Below the pieces are notes generated by a model. The model saw nothing but the letters and a program-made list of their open reading frames with translations. It ran no database searches and was not told the DNA's origin. A stretch of DNA of 64,000 nt, taken from contig NZ_JAKZAK010000014.1 in assembly GCF_023156385.1 (NCBI RefSeq), positions 62,001-126,000 on the forward strand, written 5' to 3'. Positions 8,038-17,025 of the stretch are shown piece after piece; position 1 is the stretch's first letter; each line of letters begins with the position of its first letter. The stretch comes from Marinobacter xestospongiae. Its GTDB lineage: Bacteria; Pseudomonadota; Gammaproteobacteria; Pseudomonadales; Oleiphilaceae. Both the position numbers and the translations under genes were made by a program.

Positions 8038-9792
8038 ATGAACGGCGCACAACACATTCTCGAGGCGTTCCAACGCCACCAGATCGACACGGTTTTTGGC
8101 TACCCTGGCGGTTGCATCATGCCGCTGTACGATGCCCTGGTGGACGCCGAAGGGGTGGAGCACGTGCTGTGCCGTCATGAACAGGGCTGCGCCCTGGCCG
8201 CCGATGGCTATGCCCGTGCCAGCGGCCGGCTGGGGGTCTGCATCGCCACCTCCGGTCCCGGCGCCACCAACCTGATCACCGGGGTTGCCAACGCCCACCG
8301 GGATTCCATTCCCATGCTGGTGATCACCGGCCAGGTACCATCGGCGCTGATCGGTACCGATGCCTTCCAGGAAACCGACGTGCTCGGAATGGCCCTGGGT
8401 ATCGTCAAACACAGTTACCTGGTCACCGAGGCCGACGAACTGCCGGCCATCCTGGAGGAAGCCATCAGCCTTGCCCAGCAAGGCCGCCCGGGGCCGGTGT
8501 GGATCGACATCCCCAAGGATGTCCTGCTCACCGATATTGCGGCCATGGCGTGTCCGTCCGCCGCGCCCGACATCGCTCAGGCCGCCCAGTCCACCCTGAC
8601 CACCACAGCCCCGCCCTGCCCGGACCTGAGCGACGCCCTGGCGTTGCTGCACAACGCCCGCCAACCGCTGCTCTACAGTGGCGGCGGTGTCGGCCTGGCG
8701 GGGGCCGAAGCGGCCTTTCGGGCCTTCGCCGACACCTCGGGCCTGCCCGGTGTGGTCACCCTCAAGGGCATCGGCAATCACGGCAAACACAGCCCTCACC
8801 AGTTGGGCATGCTCGGCATGCACGGCTCCCGTGCCGCCAACCTGGCGGTGGACGCCTGCGACCTGCTACTGGTGATCGGCGCCCGTCTGGACGATCGCGC
8901 CACCGGCAAGCTGGCCGATTTTGCCCCCAATGCGAGAATCATCCATCTCGACGCCGACCAGGCCGAGTTCCACAAGCTGCGCCGGGCTGAGGTTGCCTTG
9001 CGGGGGGATCTCAACACCATGCTGCAGGCCCTGACCCAGGCGCTCAGCAACCGCCCCCTGGCCATTGCGGACTGGCAGGCCCAGTGCCGCACCTGGGCCA
9101 CCACCAAGGGGTTTCCGGCCGCCGACAATGAAGCCACGGTGGCACCGATCCATGGCCCCGAGTTCGTTCGCCAGCTGTCCCGGATTACCCCGGACGACGC
9201 CATCATCGCCTGCGACGTTGGCCAGCATCAGATGTGGGTCGCCCAGCACTACCAGTTCGATCATCCCCGCCATCACCTCAGCAGCGGTGGTCTGGGCACC
9301 ATGGGCTTCGGCCTGCCCGCCGCCATCGGCGCCCAGTTCGCGCGCCCGGATCAGGTGGTGATCAACGTATCCGGCGACGGCTCGTTCATGATGAACGCTC
9401 AGGAACTCGCCACCATTCGCCGCTACCGGCTGCCGCTGAAGCTGATCATCCTCGACAACCAGTGCCTGGGCATGGTGCGCCAGCAGCAGGAACTGTTCTA
9501 CGGCAATCGCGAGAGCCAGATCGACCTGGACGACAACCCGGATTTTCTCACCATGGCCCGGGCGTTCGACATTCCCTCGCTGCACATCGAACGCAGTGAC
9601 CAGATCCGCCGGGGCATCGAAACCATTCTGGCCTACCAGGGGCCGATGCTGCTGCATGTTGCCATCGCCCGCGATGACAACGTCTGGCCCATCGTCAAAC
9701 CCGGCGCCGGCAACCGCGAGATGCTGGACGAGCACCAGCGCAACCGCAAAGAAACACCAACCACCAAGACCAGTAAGGAGACTGCCGCATGA
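8038..9792 (+). CDS. ilvG: Acetolactate synthase large subunit (AHAS II-type)
   Basis: 584 residues; thiamine-diphosphate enzyme that makes 2-acetolactate or 2-aceto-2-hydroxybutyrate, the first common step of Val/Leu/Ile synthesis. Visible features are the N-terminal FGYPGGCIMPLYDAL, the catalytic Glu region LCRHEQGCALAADGYAR, and the ThDP-binding GDGSFMMNAQELATI near residue 445. The AAGGA at about 8026 precedes the ATG. It follows an IlvL attenuator and overlaps ilvM by ATGA, the enteric ilvGM arrangement, but ilvE, ilvD and ilvA do not follow; a convergent gene comes next. The assignment as the IlvG isozyme rests on the tiny partner subunit. Confidence 0.93.
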   Translation: MNGAQHILEAFQRHQIDTVFGYPGGCIMPLYDALVDAEGVEHVLCRHEQGCALAADGYARASGRLGVCIATSGPGATNLITGVANAHRDSIPMLVITGQVPSALIGTDAFQETDVLGMALGIVKHSYLVTEADELPAILEEAISLAQQGRPGPVWIDIPKDVLLTDIAAMACPSAAPDIAQAAQSTLTTTAPPCPDLSDALALLHNARQPLLYSGGGVGLAGAEAAFRAFADTSGLPGVVTLKGIGNHGKHSPHQLGMLGMHGSRAANLAVDACDLLLVIGARLDDRATGKLADFAPNARIIHLDADQAEFHKLRRAEVALRGDLNTMLQALTQALSNRPLAIADWQAQCRTWATTKGFPAADNEATVAPIHGPEFVRQLSRITPDDAIIACDVGQHQMWVAQHYQFDHPRHHLSSGGLGTMGFGLPAAIGAQFARPDQVVINVSGDGSFMMNAQELATIRRYRLPLKLIILDNQCLGMVRQQQELFYGNRESQIDLDDNPDFLTMARAFDIPSLHIERSDQIRRGIETILAYQGPMLLHVAIARDDNVWPIVKPGAGNREMLDEHQRNRKETPTTKTSKETAA

Positions 9793-10046
9793 GCGCCACC
9801 ACCGAACACACCCTCACCTGCCGAATGCAAGCCGAGCCCGCTGCTCTGGAGCGGCTTTGTCAGGTGGTCCGGGTGCGAGGCTTCCGCATCCGGCAGATGA
9901 GCGCAGACAGCGCCGACGGCCAGCTCACCATCGGCCTGACGGTCAGTGGCGAGCGCCCCATCGGCATGTTGCAGTCACAGCTGGAAAAGTTGCACACGGT
10001 GGCCCAGGTCAGTACCGAGACAACGCTGGCACTGGCCCGGGCCTGA
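9789..10046 (+). CDS. ilvM: Acetolactate synthase small subunit (ACT domain)
   Basis: 85 residues, the size of the AHAS II regulatory subunit IlvM (about 87) and much smaller than IlvH/IlvN. It consists of one ACT-like fold: LTCRMQAEPAALERLCQVVRVRGF, then a second half ending LEKLHTVAQV. The ATG overlaps the ilvG stop (ATGA), so the two are translationally coupled. AHAS II is characteristically insensitive to valine, so this pair may give valine-resistant flux; that is inferred from the family. Confidence 0.88.
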   Translation: MSATTEHTLTCRMQAEPAALERLCQVVRVRGFRIRQMSADSADGQLTIGLTVSGERPIGMLQSQLEKLHTVAQVSTETTLALARA

Positions 10047-10059
10047 GGCGATCGCGACG

Positions 10060-11124
10060 TCAGTCGCCGGCGCCGAGAATGCCGGCCAGATCGGAGCTGT
10101 CCACCAAAGGGTCGTCCAGGTCGAGGTGGATTTCGGAGTGGGCCAGGGTCCAGGCACGGCCGGTGATTTCGCTATTGACGGCCCGGAAGCCACCCACCGT
10201 GGCTTCCCCCAGCAGGGTGCCGAGGAAGGAACTGCCCCGGGGCGACACCGTCTCCAGGGTCTGGCCCTCCTGAATCTGGCCACAGTCGTGCATCAGCGCC
10301 AGGCGGGCGGTGGTGCCGGTGCCGGTGGGGCTGCGGCAAATCACTCCCGGGTGAACGTAGGTGGCCGAGGGCGACCGGTACCCGCTGGCCGTCGGTTCCA
10401 GTGGCCCCATGAAATGAGCAAAAGGCAGCGGCCCCACCGGCCCCAGGTCCGGGTGCTCCTGGGTGACGGCCGGACGGGCCGCCTCCACGAATGCCTGGCC
10501 AAACCTTGCCAGCGCCGGCATTTCCTCGGCGACCAATCGGAAGCCCAGCGCCGCGGCGTCCACCATGGCGAAGTAGGCACCGCTCCAGACCAGGGTAAAC
10601 GGCACCGTGCCATAGTCCGGCACCGTCGCCTTGAGGTTGCGATCGGCAACAAAGGCCGGCTCGCTGCGGGTGGTGATCGACTCCACCCGGCCACCCCGGT
10701 TATGGGCGGTGATGTGGGCCAGCCCGGCCGGCGACTCCAGCACCAGCTGCTGCTCGCCCTCTTCCATCGGTACGATGCCGTTCTCCAGGATGGCGGTGGC
10801 GGTGCAGATGGTGTTGGAGCCGGAGTACAGCGGGTACCCCATGGCTTCCATAATGATATAGCCGGCCTGGGCCCTGGGGTTGCCCGGCGGCACAATCAGG
10901 TCGATGGACATGAACGGATCGCCGTAGGGTTCGTTCAGCAGCCAGCGGCGAAAACCGTCGCCGTAGTTCTGGATATAGCGCATCTGCTCCAACACGCTGC
11001 CACCGGGCAAATGCCCGACGCCACGGGTGACAATCCGGCTGACATCGCCGCCGGACTGCATGTCCACCAGCTCGATGGAGCGCATACGGTGCCCGGGCGG
11101 GCAACGGGAACTGGTCCACGACAT
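10060..11124 (-). CDS. Proline racemase-fold protein with substituted catalytic residues
   Basis: 354 residues of the proline racemase/hydroxyproline epimerase/3-hydroxyproline dehydratase family. The two catalytic loops are recognisable but altered. The usual M-C-G-H loop reads Y-S-G-S (residues 100-103), and the usual D-R-S-P-C-G-T-G loop reads C-R-S-P-T-G-T-G (residues 263-270). Thus the acid/base pair Cys/Cys is Ser101/Thr267, and the His and Asp that hold the substrate amine are Ser and Cys. Classical racemases use Cys/Cys and trans-3-hydroxyproline dehydratases use Cys/Thr, so neither activity can be assumed. The gene lies 176 bases downstream of mmsB on the same strand and is convergent with ilvM. 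Confidence 0.75.
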   Translation of the reverse strand: MSWTSSRCPPGHRMRSIELVDMQSGGDVSRIVTRGVGHLPGGSVLEQMRYIQNYGDGFRRWLLNEPYGDPFMSIDLIVPPGNPRAQAGYIIMEAMGYPLYSGSNTICTATAILENGIVPMEEGEQQLVLESPAGLAHITAHNRGGRVESITTRSEPAFVADRNLKATVPDYGTVPFTLVWSGAYFAMVDAAALGFRLVAEEMPALARFGQAFVEAARPAVTQEHPDLGPVGPLPFAHFMGPLEPTASGYRSPSATYVHPGVICRSPTGTGTTARLALMHDCGQIQEGQTLETVSPRGSSFLGTLLGEATVGGFRAVNSEITGRAWTLAHSEIHLDLDDPLVDSSDLAGILGAGD

Positions 11125-11300
11125 AACCTGACTTCCTCTTGTGACCGAGATGGCAGACAGCGGCTCAAACGCTGAGATTCCCCTCAGGATAGATCATCGG
11201 ACAAAGCAGACAAGCAGGGAGCAAGGAGCAAGGAGCAAGGAAAGAACAAAACGGGGAAAGCCCGGATGCGCCAGTTCGACGCAACCGGGAAGTACCGGGA

Positions 11301-12200
11301 TCAGGCGTCCTGCCCGTCCTCCAGGAACAGCCGCTGAATGCTGGAGAAGTCCAGCTGGCCATTGCCTTTGACGGCGTGGAGGGAAAACAGGTTGCGGGCC
11401 AGGGAGCCCATGGGAATCGCGGCCTGATTCTGCACCGCGTTATCGAAGGCCAGGCCCAGATCCTTGTTCATCAGATTCACCAGGAAACCACCTTCATAGT
11501 CCCGTGACGCCGGCACGCCGTCCATCACCCCCGGCCAGGGGTTGTAGACGTTAAGCGCCCAGTTGCCGCCGGAGCTCTGCTTCATGATCTCCGACAGCAC
11601 CGCCGGGTCGAGACCGTTCTTGACGCCCAGGGACAGGGCCTCACAGGTGCCGGACATCAGGATCGCCAGCAGCATGTTGTTGCAGATCTTGGCCACCTGC
11701 CCCGCGCCGTGATCGCCGGCGTGGAAGATGTTCTTGCCCATGCCCTCGAGAATCGGCTTGGCACGCTCAAAGCCGGCCGCATCGCCGCCGCAGATGAACG
11801 TCAGGGTACCGGCCTTGGCGCCGCCGACACCGCCGGACACCGGGGTGTCCATAAAGGTGATGCCGCGCTCGGACGCCTCAGCCGCCACCTTGCGGGCGGT
11901 TTCCGGGGCAATGGTGGAGGAGTCCAGCACCAGGGTCTCGGTGGGCAGATTGGCCAGCAGGCCATTGTCGCCCAGGTACACCGCCTCCACATGCTGACCA
12001 GCCGGCAGCATGGTCACCACGCAATCTTTGTCAGCCGCGGCGGCCTGGGCCGAGTCGGCCGCTGAGGCGCCTTCCGACACCAGCTGCGCCACCGCGTCTG
12101 CGGACAGGTCAAACACCGCCACCTCGTGGCCGGCCTTGACCAGGTTGGCGGCCATCGGGCCGCCCATGTTGCCCAGTCCGATAAATCCGATCTTGGCCAT
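11301..12200 (-). CDS. mmsB: 3-hydroxyisobutyrate dehydrogenase
   Basis: 299 residues; oxidises (S)-3-hydroxyisobutyrate to methylmalonate semialdehyde with NAD in valine degradation. The N-terminal GFIGLGNMGGPMA is the beta-hydroxyacid dehydrogenase Rossmann motif, DTPVSGGVGGAKAGTL is the substrate-binding loop, and GQVAKICNN contains the catalytic Lys near residue 172. It is the last gene of the mms operon, 87 bases after the hydrolase gene. Its substrate is made by that hydrolase and its product is used by MmsA. A short 7-bp tandem repeat (GAGCAAG, three copies, 11219-11239) lies beyond its 3' end. Confidence 0.93.
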   Translation of the reverse strand: MAKIGFIGLGNMGGPMAANLVKAGHEVAVFDLSADAVAQLVSEGASAADSAQAAAADKDCVVTMLPAGQHVEAVYLGDNGLLANLPTETLVLDSSTIAPETARKVAAEASERGITFMDTPVSGGVGGAKAGTLTFICGGDAAGFERAKPILEGMGKNIFHAGDHGAGQVAKICNNMLLAILMSGTCEALSLGVKNGLDPAVLSEIMKQSSGGNWALNVYNPWPGVMDGVPASRDYEGGFLVNLMNKDLGLAFDNAVQNQAAIPMGSLARNLFSLHAVKGNGQLDFSSIQRLFLEDGQDA

Positions 12201-12287
12201 TTCCGTTCTCCTTGTTTTTGTACCGGTTTGTTGTAACGGTCGCCGGAGCCGGGCATCGGCTCCGGTCTGGATGGGTGCCCCGGGAAC

Positions 12288-13364
12288 TCAGCGGAAGAAG
12301 TCGTCAATCCATTCCGGGTCGATATCGTTCAGCGCCGGGTAGCGCCAGCGGGGTTGCTGATCCTTGTCGATCAGCAGCGCCCGCACACCCTCGGCAAACT
12401 CACCTTTTTGCAGACACCGGATCGACAGCGCCAGCTCCTGCTCAAACACTTCCGCCAGGCTCTGGTGGCGGGAGCGGGCCAGATGGCGCCAGACCAGCGA
12501 CAGCGATGTCGGGGAGGCACCGGCCAGCGCGCGGGTCGCCTTGGCCAGCCAGTCGCCGTCTTCGCCCGCCGCCTTCAGCTGTGTCACCACCTGCTCCAGG
12601 GTATCGGCATCGGTGAGCTCGTTGATGCGGTCAAAGTGATCCCGCACCGGTGACGCCGGCCGGTCTTCCAGCGACGCCTTTTCAAAGCGGCGCAGCGCCT
12701 GGTTGATCACGGCTTCGGCAGGCTCACTCTGCCAGTCCGCTTCCTGCAGAGCGGCGATCACCGCCGGCTTGTGCTGCTGCGAGACAAAGCGGTCCGCCAG
12801 GCCGGTGAACAGCGCGTCCGGGCCGTTCATCCGTGCCCCGGTCAGGCCCAGGAACAGCCCGGTGCGGCCCGGCATGCGGTTAAGGAACCAGCCAGCGCCC
12901 ACATCCGGGTACAGACCAATGGTGATTTCCGGCATCGCCAGCATCGACTTTTCCGTCACCACCCGGTGGCTGGCGCCGGCCATCAGACCAATGCCGCCAC
13001 CCATGACAATGCCATGGCCCCAGCAAACGAAGGGTTTGGGGAAGGTGTGGATGACCTGGTCGAGGGCGTATTCCTCGGTGAAGAAGGCTTCGCCCACGCC
13101 GCCCTGGCCGTCCGGCTTTGGCTCCAGCATGTCGCGGTAGAGGGCCACGATATCGCCGCCGGCACAGAATGCCTTATCCCCTTCGGCGTCCAGCCAGACC
13201 GCCAGGATGCCATCGTCCTCACGCCACTGTGCCAGCTTTGGTGCCAGTTCGCGGATCATCTCCAGCGACAGGGCGTTGAGGGATTTCGGTGCGCTCAGCC
13301 GGGCAACGCCAACGCGTCCCCCGTTGACCGCCCATTCTTCAAATACAATGCTTTCGTTACTCAT
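12288..13364 (-). CDS. 3-hydroxyisobutyryl-CoA hydrolase
   Basis: About 358 residues, longer than simple enoyl-CoA hydratases (about 260) and typical of HIBCH. Crotonase motifs are KAFCAGGDIVALYRDM (oxyanion hole) and VMGGGIGLMAGASHRVV. The later IGLYPDVGAGWFLNRMPG has the Asp and preceding Glu region used for thioester hydrolysis in HIBCH. It frees 3-hydroxyisobutyrate from its CoA ester. The start at 13364 (MSNESIVFEEW) is chosen because the longer frame would begin inside the preceding gene; the chosen ATG lies 17 bases after that stop. Operon context supports the substrate. Confidence 0.88.
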   Translation of the reverse strand: MSNESIVFEEWAVNGGRVGVARLSAPKSLNALSLEMIRELAPKLAQWREDDGILAVWLDAEGDKAFCAGGDIVALYRDMLEPKPDGQGGVGEAFFTEEYALDQVIHTFPKPFVCWGHGIVMGGGIGLMAGASHRVVTEKSMLAMPEITIGLYPDVGAGWFLNRMPGRTGLFLGLTGARMNGPDALFTGLADRFVSQQHKPAVIAALQEADWQSEPAEAVINQALRRFEKASLEDRPASPVRDHFDRINELTDADTLEQVVTQLKAAGEDGDWLAKATRALAGASPTSLSLVWRHLARSRHQSLAEVFEQELALSIRCLQKGEFAEGVRALLIDKDQQPRWRYPALNDIDPEWIDDFFR

Positions 13365-13381
13365 GGTGCAGCCCACGCCGA

Positions 13382-14161
13382 TCAGCGGTTTTTCCACTCG
13401 GGAGTGCGTTTTTCCAGGAAGGCGTTGACGCCCTCGCGCTGGTCCTCGGTGGAGAACAGCTCCACGAACAGTTCCCGCTCCATGCGCCAGCCGTCACGGT
13501 GGCTGCGACCATCACGGGCGCTCATCACCAGCGATTTGCAGCGGGCGATGGAAGACGGGCTCTGCTGGCAGGCCATTTCCGCCAGTTCCTGAGCCTTGGC
13601 CAGGGCTTCACCCTTGCCCACGACCTCTTCCACCAGACCAATCTGCAGCGCCTTGTCCGCCTTCACCCGCTCACCGCAGAGGATCATCCGCTTGGCCCAG
13701 CCTTCACCCACCAGCCATGGCAGGTTCTGGGTGCCACCGGCACAGGGCAACAGCCCGACGCGGGCTTCCGGCAGGGCCATCTGGGCCTGCTCTTCGGCAA
13801 TACGGATATCGCAGGCCAGGGCACATTCCAGGCCGCCGCCCATGGCGTAGCCATTGATGGCGGCGATGGAAACACCACGGAAGTTGGTCAGCGCGTCGAA
13901 GGCATCGCCAAAGGCCTGAGCCATGACCGCAGCCCGGCCGATGTCGCCGTCGGCAAAGGTGTTCAGGTCGGCACCGGCGGAGAAGAACTTCTCGCCCTGC
14001 CCGGTGATGACCAGGGCAAAGATGTCCCGGTCCTGGTTGAGCCCTTCAACCACGTCCACCAACGCGGCCAGGGAATCCTGGGTCCAGGTGTTGGCAGGCG
14101 GATTGTTGATGGTCAGGGTGGCAACGTGCCCCTGCTTTTCCACTTCGATCAATGCACTCAT
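13382..14161 (-). CDS. Enoyl-CoA hydratase (methacrylyl-CoA hydration step)
   Basis: 259 residues, the standard crotonase length. SAGADLNTFADG and GYAMGGGLECALACDIRIA form the oxyanion-hole region, and MALPEARVGLLPCAGGTQNLP carries the second conserved Glu and the GG turn of hydratases. In this operon it most likely adds water to methacrylyl-CoA to give 3-hydroxyisobutyryl-CoA. It lies between the acyl-CoA dehydrogenase (35 bases) and the hydrolase (17 bases). The substrate is inferred from context; the fold is secure. Confidence 0.9.
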   Translation of the reverse strand: MSALIEVEKQGHVATLTINNPPANTWTQDSLAALVDVVEGLNQDRDIFALVITGQGEKFFSAGADLNTFADGDIGRAAVMAQAFGDAFDALTNFRGVSIAAINGYAMGGGLECALACDIRIAEEQAQMALPEARVGLLPCAGGTQNLPWLVGEGWAKRMILCGERVKADKALQIGLVEEVVGKGEALAKAQELAEMACQQSPSSIARCKSLVMSARDGRSHRDGWRMERELFVELFSTEDQREGVNAFLEKRTPEWKNR

Positions 14162-14196
14162 GTCAGGAATCCTTGGTTGTTCGTGGGTCGCTGGCG

Positions 14197-15363
14197 TTAC
14201 TGGATGGCTTCCGCCACCCCCGACTCCAGCAGGCGGCGGGCGATGATCAGCCGCATGATCTCGTTGGTACCCTCGAGGATCTGGTGTACCCGCAGATCCC
14301 GGACGTAACGTTCCAGCGGGTACTCGCGAATATAGCCATAGCCACCGTGCAGCTGGAGGGCCTCGTTACAGACCTCAAAACAGGCGTCAGTGGCAAAGCG
14401 CTTGGCCATGGCACAGTGCAGAGTGGCCTCCGGGTCGGCGTTGTCCAGCTTGAACGCCCCCAGACGCACCATCTGCCGCGCCGCCACCAGATTGGTGGCC
14501 ATGTCCGCCAGGCGGAACTGCAGGGCCTGGAAGGCCGCCAGCGGCTTGCCGAACTGACTGCGCTCATGCAGGTAGTTGCGGGCCCGCAGCAAGGCGGCCT
14601 GGGCACCACCCAGGGAACAGGTGGCGATGTTCAGGCGACCACCGTCCAGGCCCTTCATGGCAATGGCAAAGCCCTCGCCTTCCTCGCCCATGCGGTTCTC
14701 CACAGGCACCCGCACGTCCTCAAAGGTGATCTGACGGGTCGGCTGACTGCGCCAGCCCATCTTGTCTTCGTTCTTGCCATAGTGAATGCCGTCGCTGTCC
14801 GCCGGCACCACAAACGCCGAGATTCCCCTGGCGCCGCTGTCCGCATCACCGGTGCGGGCCATCACCACCAGCACCTGGGTACCACCGGCACCGGAGATGA
14901 ACACCTTGCTGCCGTTCAGCACGTAGTGATCACCGTCCCGTACCGCCTTGGTACGCAGGCTGGCGGCGTCGGAGCCGGCGCCGGGCTCGGTCAGACAATA
15001 GGAGCCCAGCCACTCACCGCTGGCCATGCGCGGGGCAAAGTCGTCCCGCACCTGACCGTTGGCAAAACTGGCCACCATCCAGGTGGCCATGTTGTGGATG
15101 GTGATGAACGCGGCGGTCGAGGGACACGCCGCGGCCAGCTCTTCCACGATCACCGACGTGTCCAGCCGGGACAGACCCATGCCGCCCTGGGCTTCCGGGG
15201 TGTAAAGCCCGCAGAAGCCCATGGCACCGGCGGAGCGAATCACCTCCACCGGAAAGATGTGGTCCTCATCCCAGGTGGCGGCGTGCGGGGCCATTTCATT
15301 CTGGGCAAAGGCCCGGGCCGCCTCACGGAACGCGAGCTGGTCTTCGCTGAGGTTGAAATCCAT
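14197..15363 (-). CDS. Acyl-CoA dehydrogenase, probably isobutyryl-CoA dehydrogenase
   Basis: 388 residues; FAD enzyme that introduces the 2,3 double bond in acyl-CoA and passes electrons to ETF. Motifs: YCLTEPGAGSDAASLRT near the FAD site, QLHGGYGYIREYPLERYVRD, and the C-terminal QILEGTNEIMRLIIARRLL, whose EGTNEI carries the catalytic Glu position of short/branched-chain members. Placement between mmsA and the hydratase makes isobutyryl-CoA the likely substrate. Gaps to neighbours are 24 and 35 bases, consistent with one transcript. Confidence 0.9.
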   Translation of the reverse strand: MDFNLSEDQLAFREAARAFAQNEMAPHAATWDEDHIFPVEVIRSAGAMGFCGLYTPEAQGGMGLSRLDTSVIVEELAAACPSTAAFITIHNMATWMVASFANGQVRDDFAPRMASGEWLGSYCLTEPGAGSDAASLRTKAVRDGDHYVLNGSKVFISGAGGTQVLVVMARTGDADSGARGISAFVVPADSDGIHYGKNEDKMGWRSQPTRQITFEDVRVPVENRMGEEGEGFAIAMKGLDGGRLNIATCSLGGAQAALLRARNYLHERSQFGKPLAAFQALQFRLADMATNLVAARQMVRLGAFKLDNADPEATLHCAMAKRFATDACFEVCNEALQLHGGYGYIREYPLERYVRDLRVHQILEGTNEIMRLIIARRLLESGVAEAIQ

Positions 15364-15387
15364 ACCGCTATCCTCTGCTCCCCATCA

Positions 15388-16878
15388 TCAGCGAAGGTTG
15401 ATGGAGAAGTTGGCGTCCACTTCCATCTCGCTGTGGAACCAGCGCGAGGTGATGGTCTTGGTTTCGGTGTAGAACCGCACCGCCTGCTTGCCGTAGGCGT
15501 GCTGGTCACCGTAGAAGGAGCCTTTCCAGCCGGTGAAGGAGAAGAACGGCAGGGGCACCGGAACCGGGATGTTGATCCCCACCTGACCCACTTCAATCTC
15601 GTGCTGGTAGCGACGTGCGGAACCGCCACAGTTGGTGAAGATGGAGGTACCGTTGCCGTAGGGGCTGTTGTTGATCAGCTCGATGGCCTCGCCCAGGCTG
15701 TCCACTTCCATGCAGCACAGCACCGGTCCGAAGATTTCTTCCTTGTAGACGTCCATTTCCGGAGTCACACCGGCAAACAGGGTCGGTCCCACCCAGTTGC
15801 CATCCGGCAGGCCTTCCACGGTGCAGCCACGACCGTCCAGCAGCAGCTTTGCGCCCTGGCCCTCACCGGTGGCAATCAGCGATTCCACCCGGTCCTTGGC
15901 CTGCGGGCTGATCAGCGGGCCATAGGCCGCTTCCTTGTCGTTCCAGCCACCCGGACGGACTTTCGCCAGGGCGTCTTTCACCTCGGGAATCCACTCCTGC
16001 GCGGCACCGACAAACACCGCAACCGAGATGGCCATGCAGCGCTGACCGGCCGCACCCACTGACGCGCCCACCAGGGCGTTGATGACCTGCTGTTTGTCAG
16101 CATCCGGCATCACCACCATGTGGTTCTTGGCGCCGGCAAAGCTCTGCACCCGCTTCATGTTCTTGGTGCCGGTCTCGTAGATGTAACGACCGACGGGGAC
16201 CGAGCCGACAAAGGACACCGCCTTGATGGCCGGGTCGGTCAGCAGGGTATCCACCTGATCCTTGGCGCCGTGAACCACCTGCAACACGCCCTTCGGTGCG
16301 CCGGCCTGTTCGAACAGCTCAACCAGACGGGTCGGGGTCAGCGGGTCCTGCTCGGAAGGCTTGAGGATAAAGGTGTTACCGCAGGCAATCGCGACCGGGA
16401 ACATCCACAGCGGAATCATCGCCGGGAAGTTGAACGGGGTAATACCGGCGCACACGCCCAGCGGCTGGGTGTAGGAATAGGTGTCGATTTCGCGGGCGAC
16501 GTTCTCAACGGTCTCGCCCATCATCAGCGACGGAATGTTGGCCGCATGTTCAACCACCTCGATGCCCCGCCAGACATCGCCCTTGGCATCTTCGAAGGTC
16601 TTGCCGGTTTCCTGGGCCAGGATCTCGGCGATCTCGTCGTGGTGCTCCTTCAGCAGGGCCTGATAGCGCATCATCACCCGGGCGCGCTCGGATACCGGGG
16701 TTTCCTTCCAGCTCTTGAAGGTTTCAGAGGCGTTGGCAATGGCCCGCTGCATTTCGTCATCGGTAGCGCAGGGGACCTTGGCGATCACTTCGTTGGTCGC
16801 CGGGTTGGTGACATCGATCCATTTGTCGGTCTGGCTCTGAACAAACTCGCCAGCGATGTAGAGAGGTACGTTCTTCAT
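15388..16878 (-). CDS. mmsA: Methylmalonate-semialdehyde dehydrogenase (CoA-acylating)
   Basis: 496 residues; converts methylmalonate semialdehyde to propionyl-CoA, the last valine-specific step. Aldehyde-dehydrogenase landmarks are [17 protein letters not shown] (cofactor region), [14 protein letters not shown], and [15 protein letters not shown] with the catalytic Cys near residue 284. The MIPLWMFP and PYGNG segments are typical of MMSDH. It is the first gene of the operon, transcribed from the 147-bp region shared with the divergent AraC activator; a 21-bp-spaced direct repeat lies about 97-133 bases upstream of its start. Confidence 0.94.
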   Translation of the reverse strand: MKNVPLYIAGEFVQSQTDKWIDVTNPATNEVIAKVPCATDDEMQRAIANASETFKSWKETPVSERARVMMRYQALLKEHHDEIAEILAQETGKTFEDAKGDVWRGIEVVEHAANIPSLMMGETVENVAREIDTYSYTQPLGVCAGITPFNFPAMIPLWMFPVAIACGNTFILKPSEQDPLTPTRLVELFEQAGAPKGVLQVVHGAKDQVDTLLTDPAIKAVSFVGSVPVGRYIYETGTKNMKRVQSFAGAKNHMVVMPDADKQQVINALVGASVGAAGQRCMAISVAVFVGAAQEWIPEVKDALAKVRPGGWNDKEAAYGPLISPQAKDRVESLIATGEGQGAKLLLDGRGCTVEGLPDGNWVGPTLFAGVTPEMDVYKEEIFGPVLCCMEVDSLGEAIELINNSPYGNGTSIFTNCGGSARRYQHEIEVGQVGINIPVPVPLPFFSFTGWKGSFYGDQHAYGKQAVRFYTETKTITSRWFHSEMEVDANFSINLR

Positions 16879-16947
16879 GGCTGTGTTCCTGTTGTTGTTG
16901 TCTTGCAGGCGACCCGGATGGGGCCACCATCGGTTGGCAATGACTTG

Positions 16948-17011
16948 ATGCTAGCAAAGGAACCGAACCGGAGTGATTGACTAAATTTCGCGCTTGATGG
17001 ACTATTTTTCG
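16948..17011 (-). promoter_or_regulatory. mmsA promoter with AraC-type direct-repeat operator
   Basis: Two 16-bp direct repeats, GATTGACTAAATTTCG (16975-16990) and GATGGACTATTTTTCG (16996-17011), match at 13 of 16 positions and start exactly 21 bases apart, two helical turns, as for XylS/AraC dimer sites. On the minus strand a -10-like TAGCAT (16953-16948) with a 17-base spacer puts the -35 region at 16976-16971, overlapping the proximal repeat by two bases. That geometry is the class II activation arrangement. The adjacent AraC protein is the obvious ligand. Confidence 0.65.
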
Positions 17012-17025
17012 GAAACCACGAAAGG

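Noticed and set aside
11219..11241. 7-bp tandem repeat (GAGCAAG, three copies)
   Set aside because: Too short and few to mean more than slippage; noted under mmsB but not scored as a finding.
14152..16062. Long 636-codon plus-strand ORF
   Set aside because: It is the antisense shadow of the acyl-CoA dehydrogenase and mmsA genes, both of which show strong family motifs and operon spacing.
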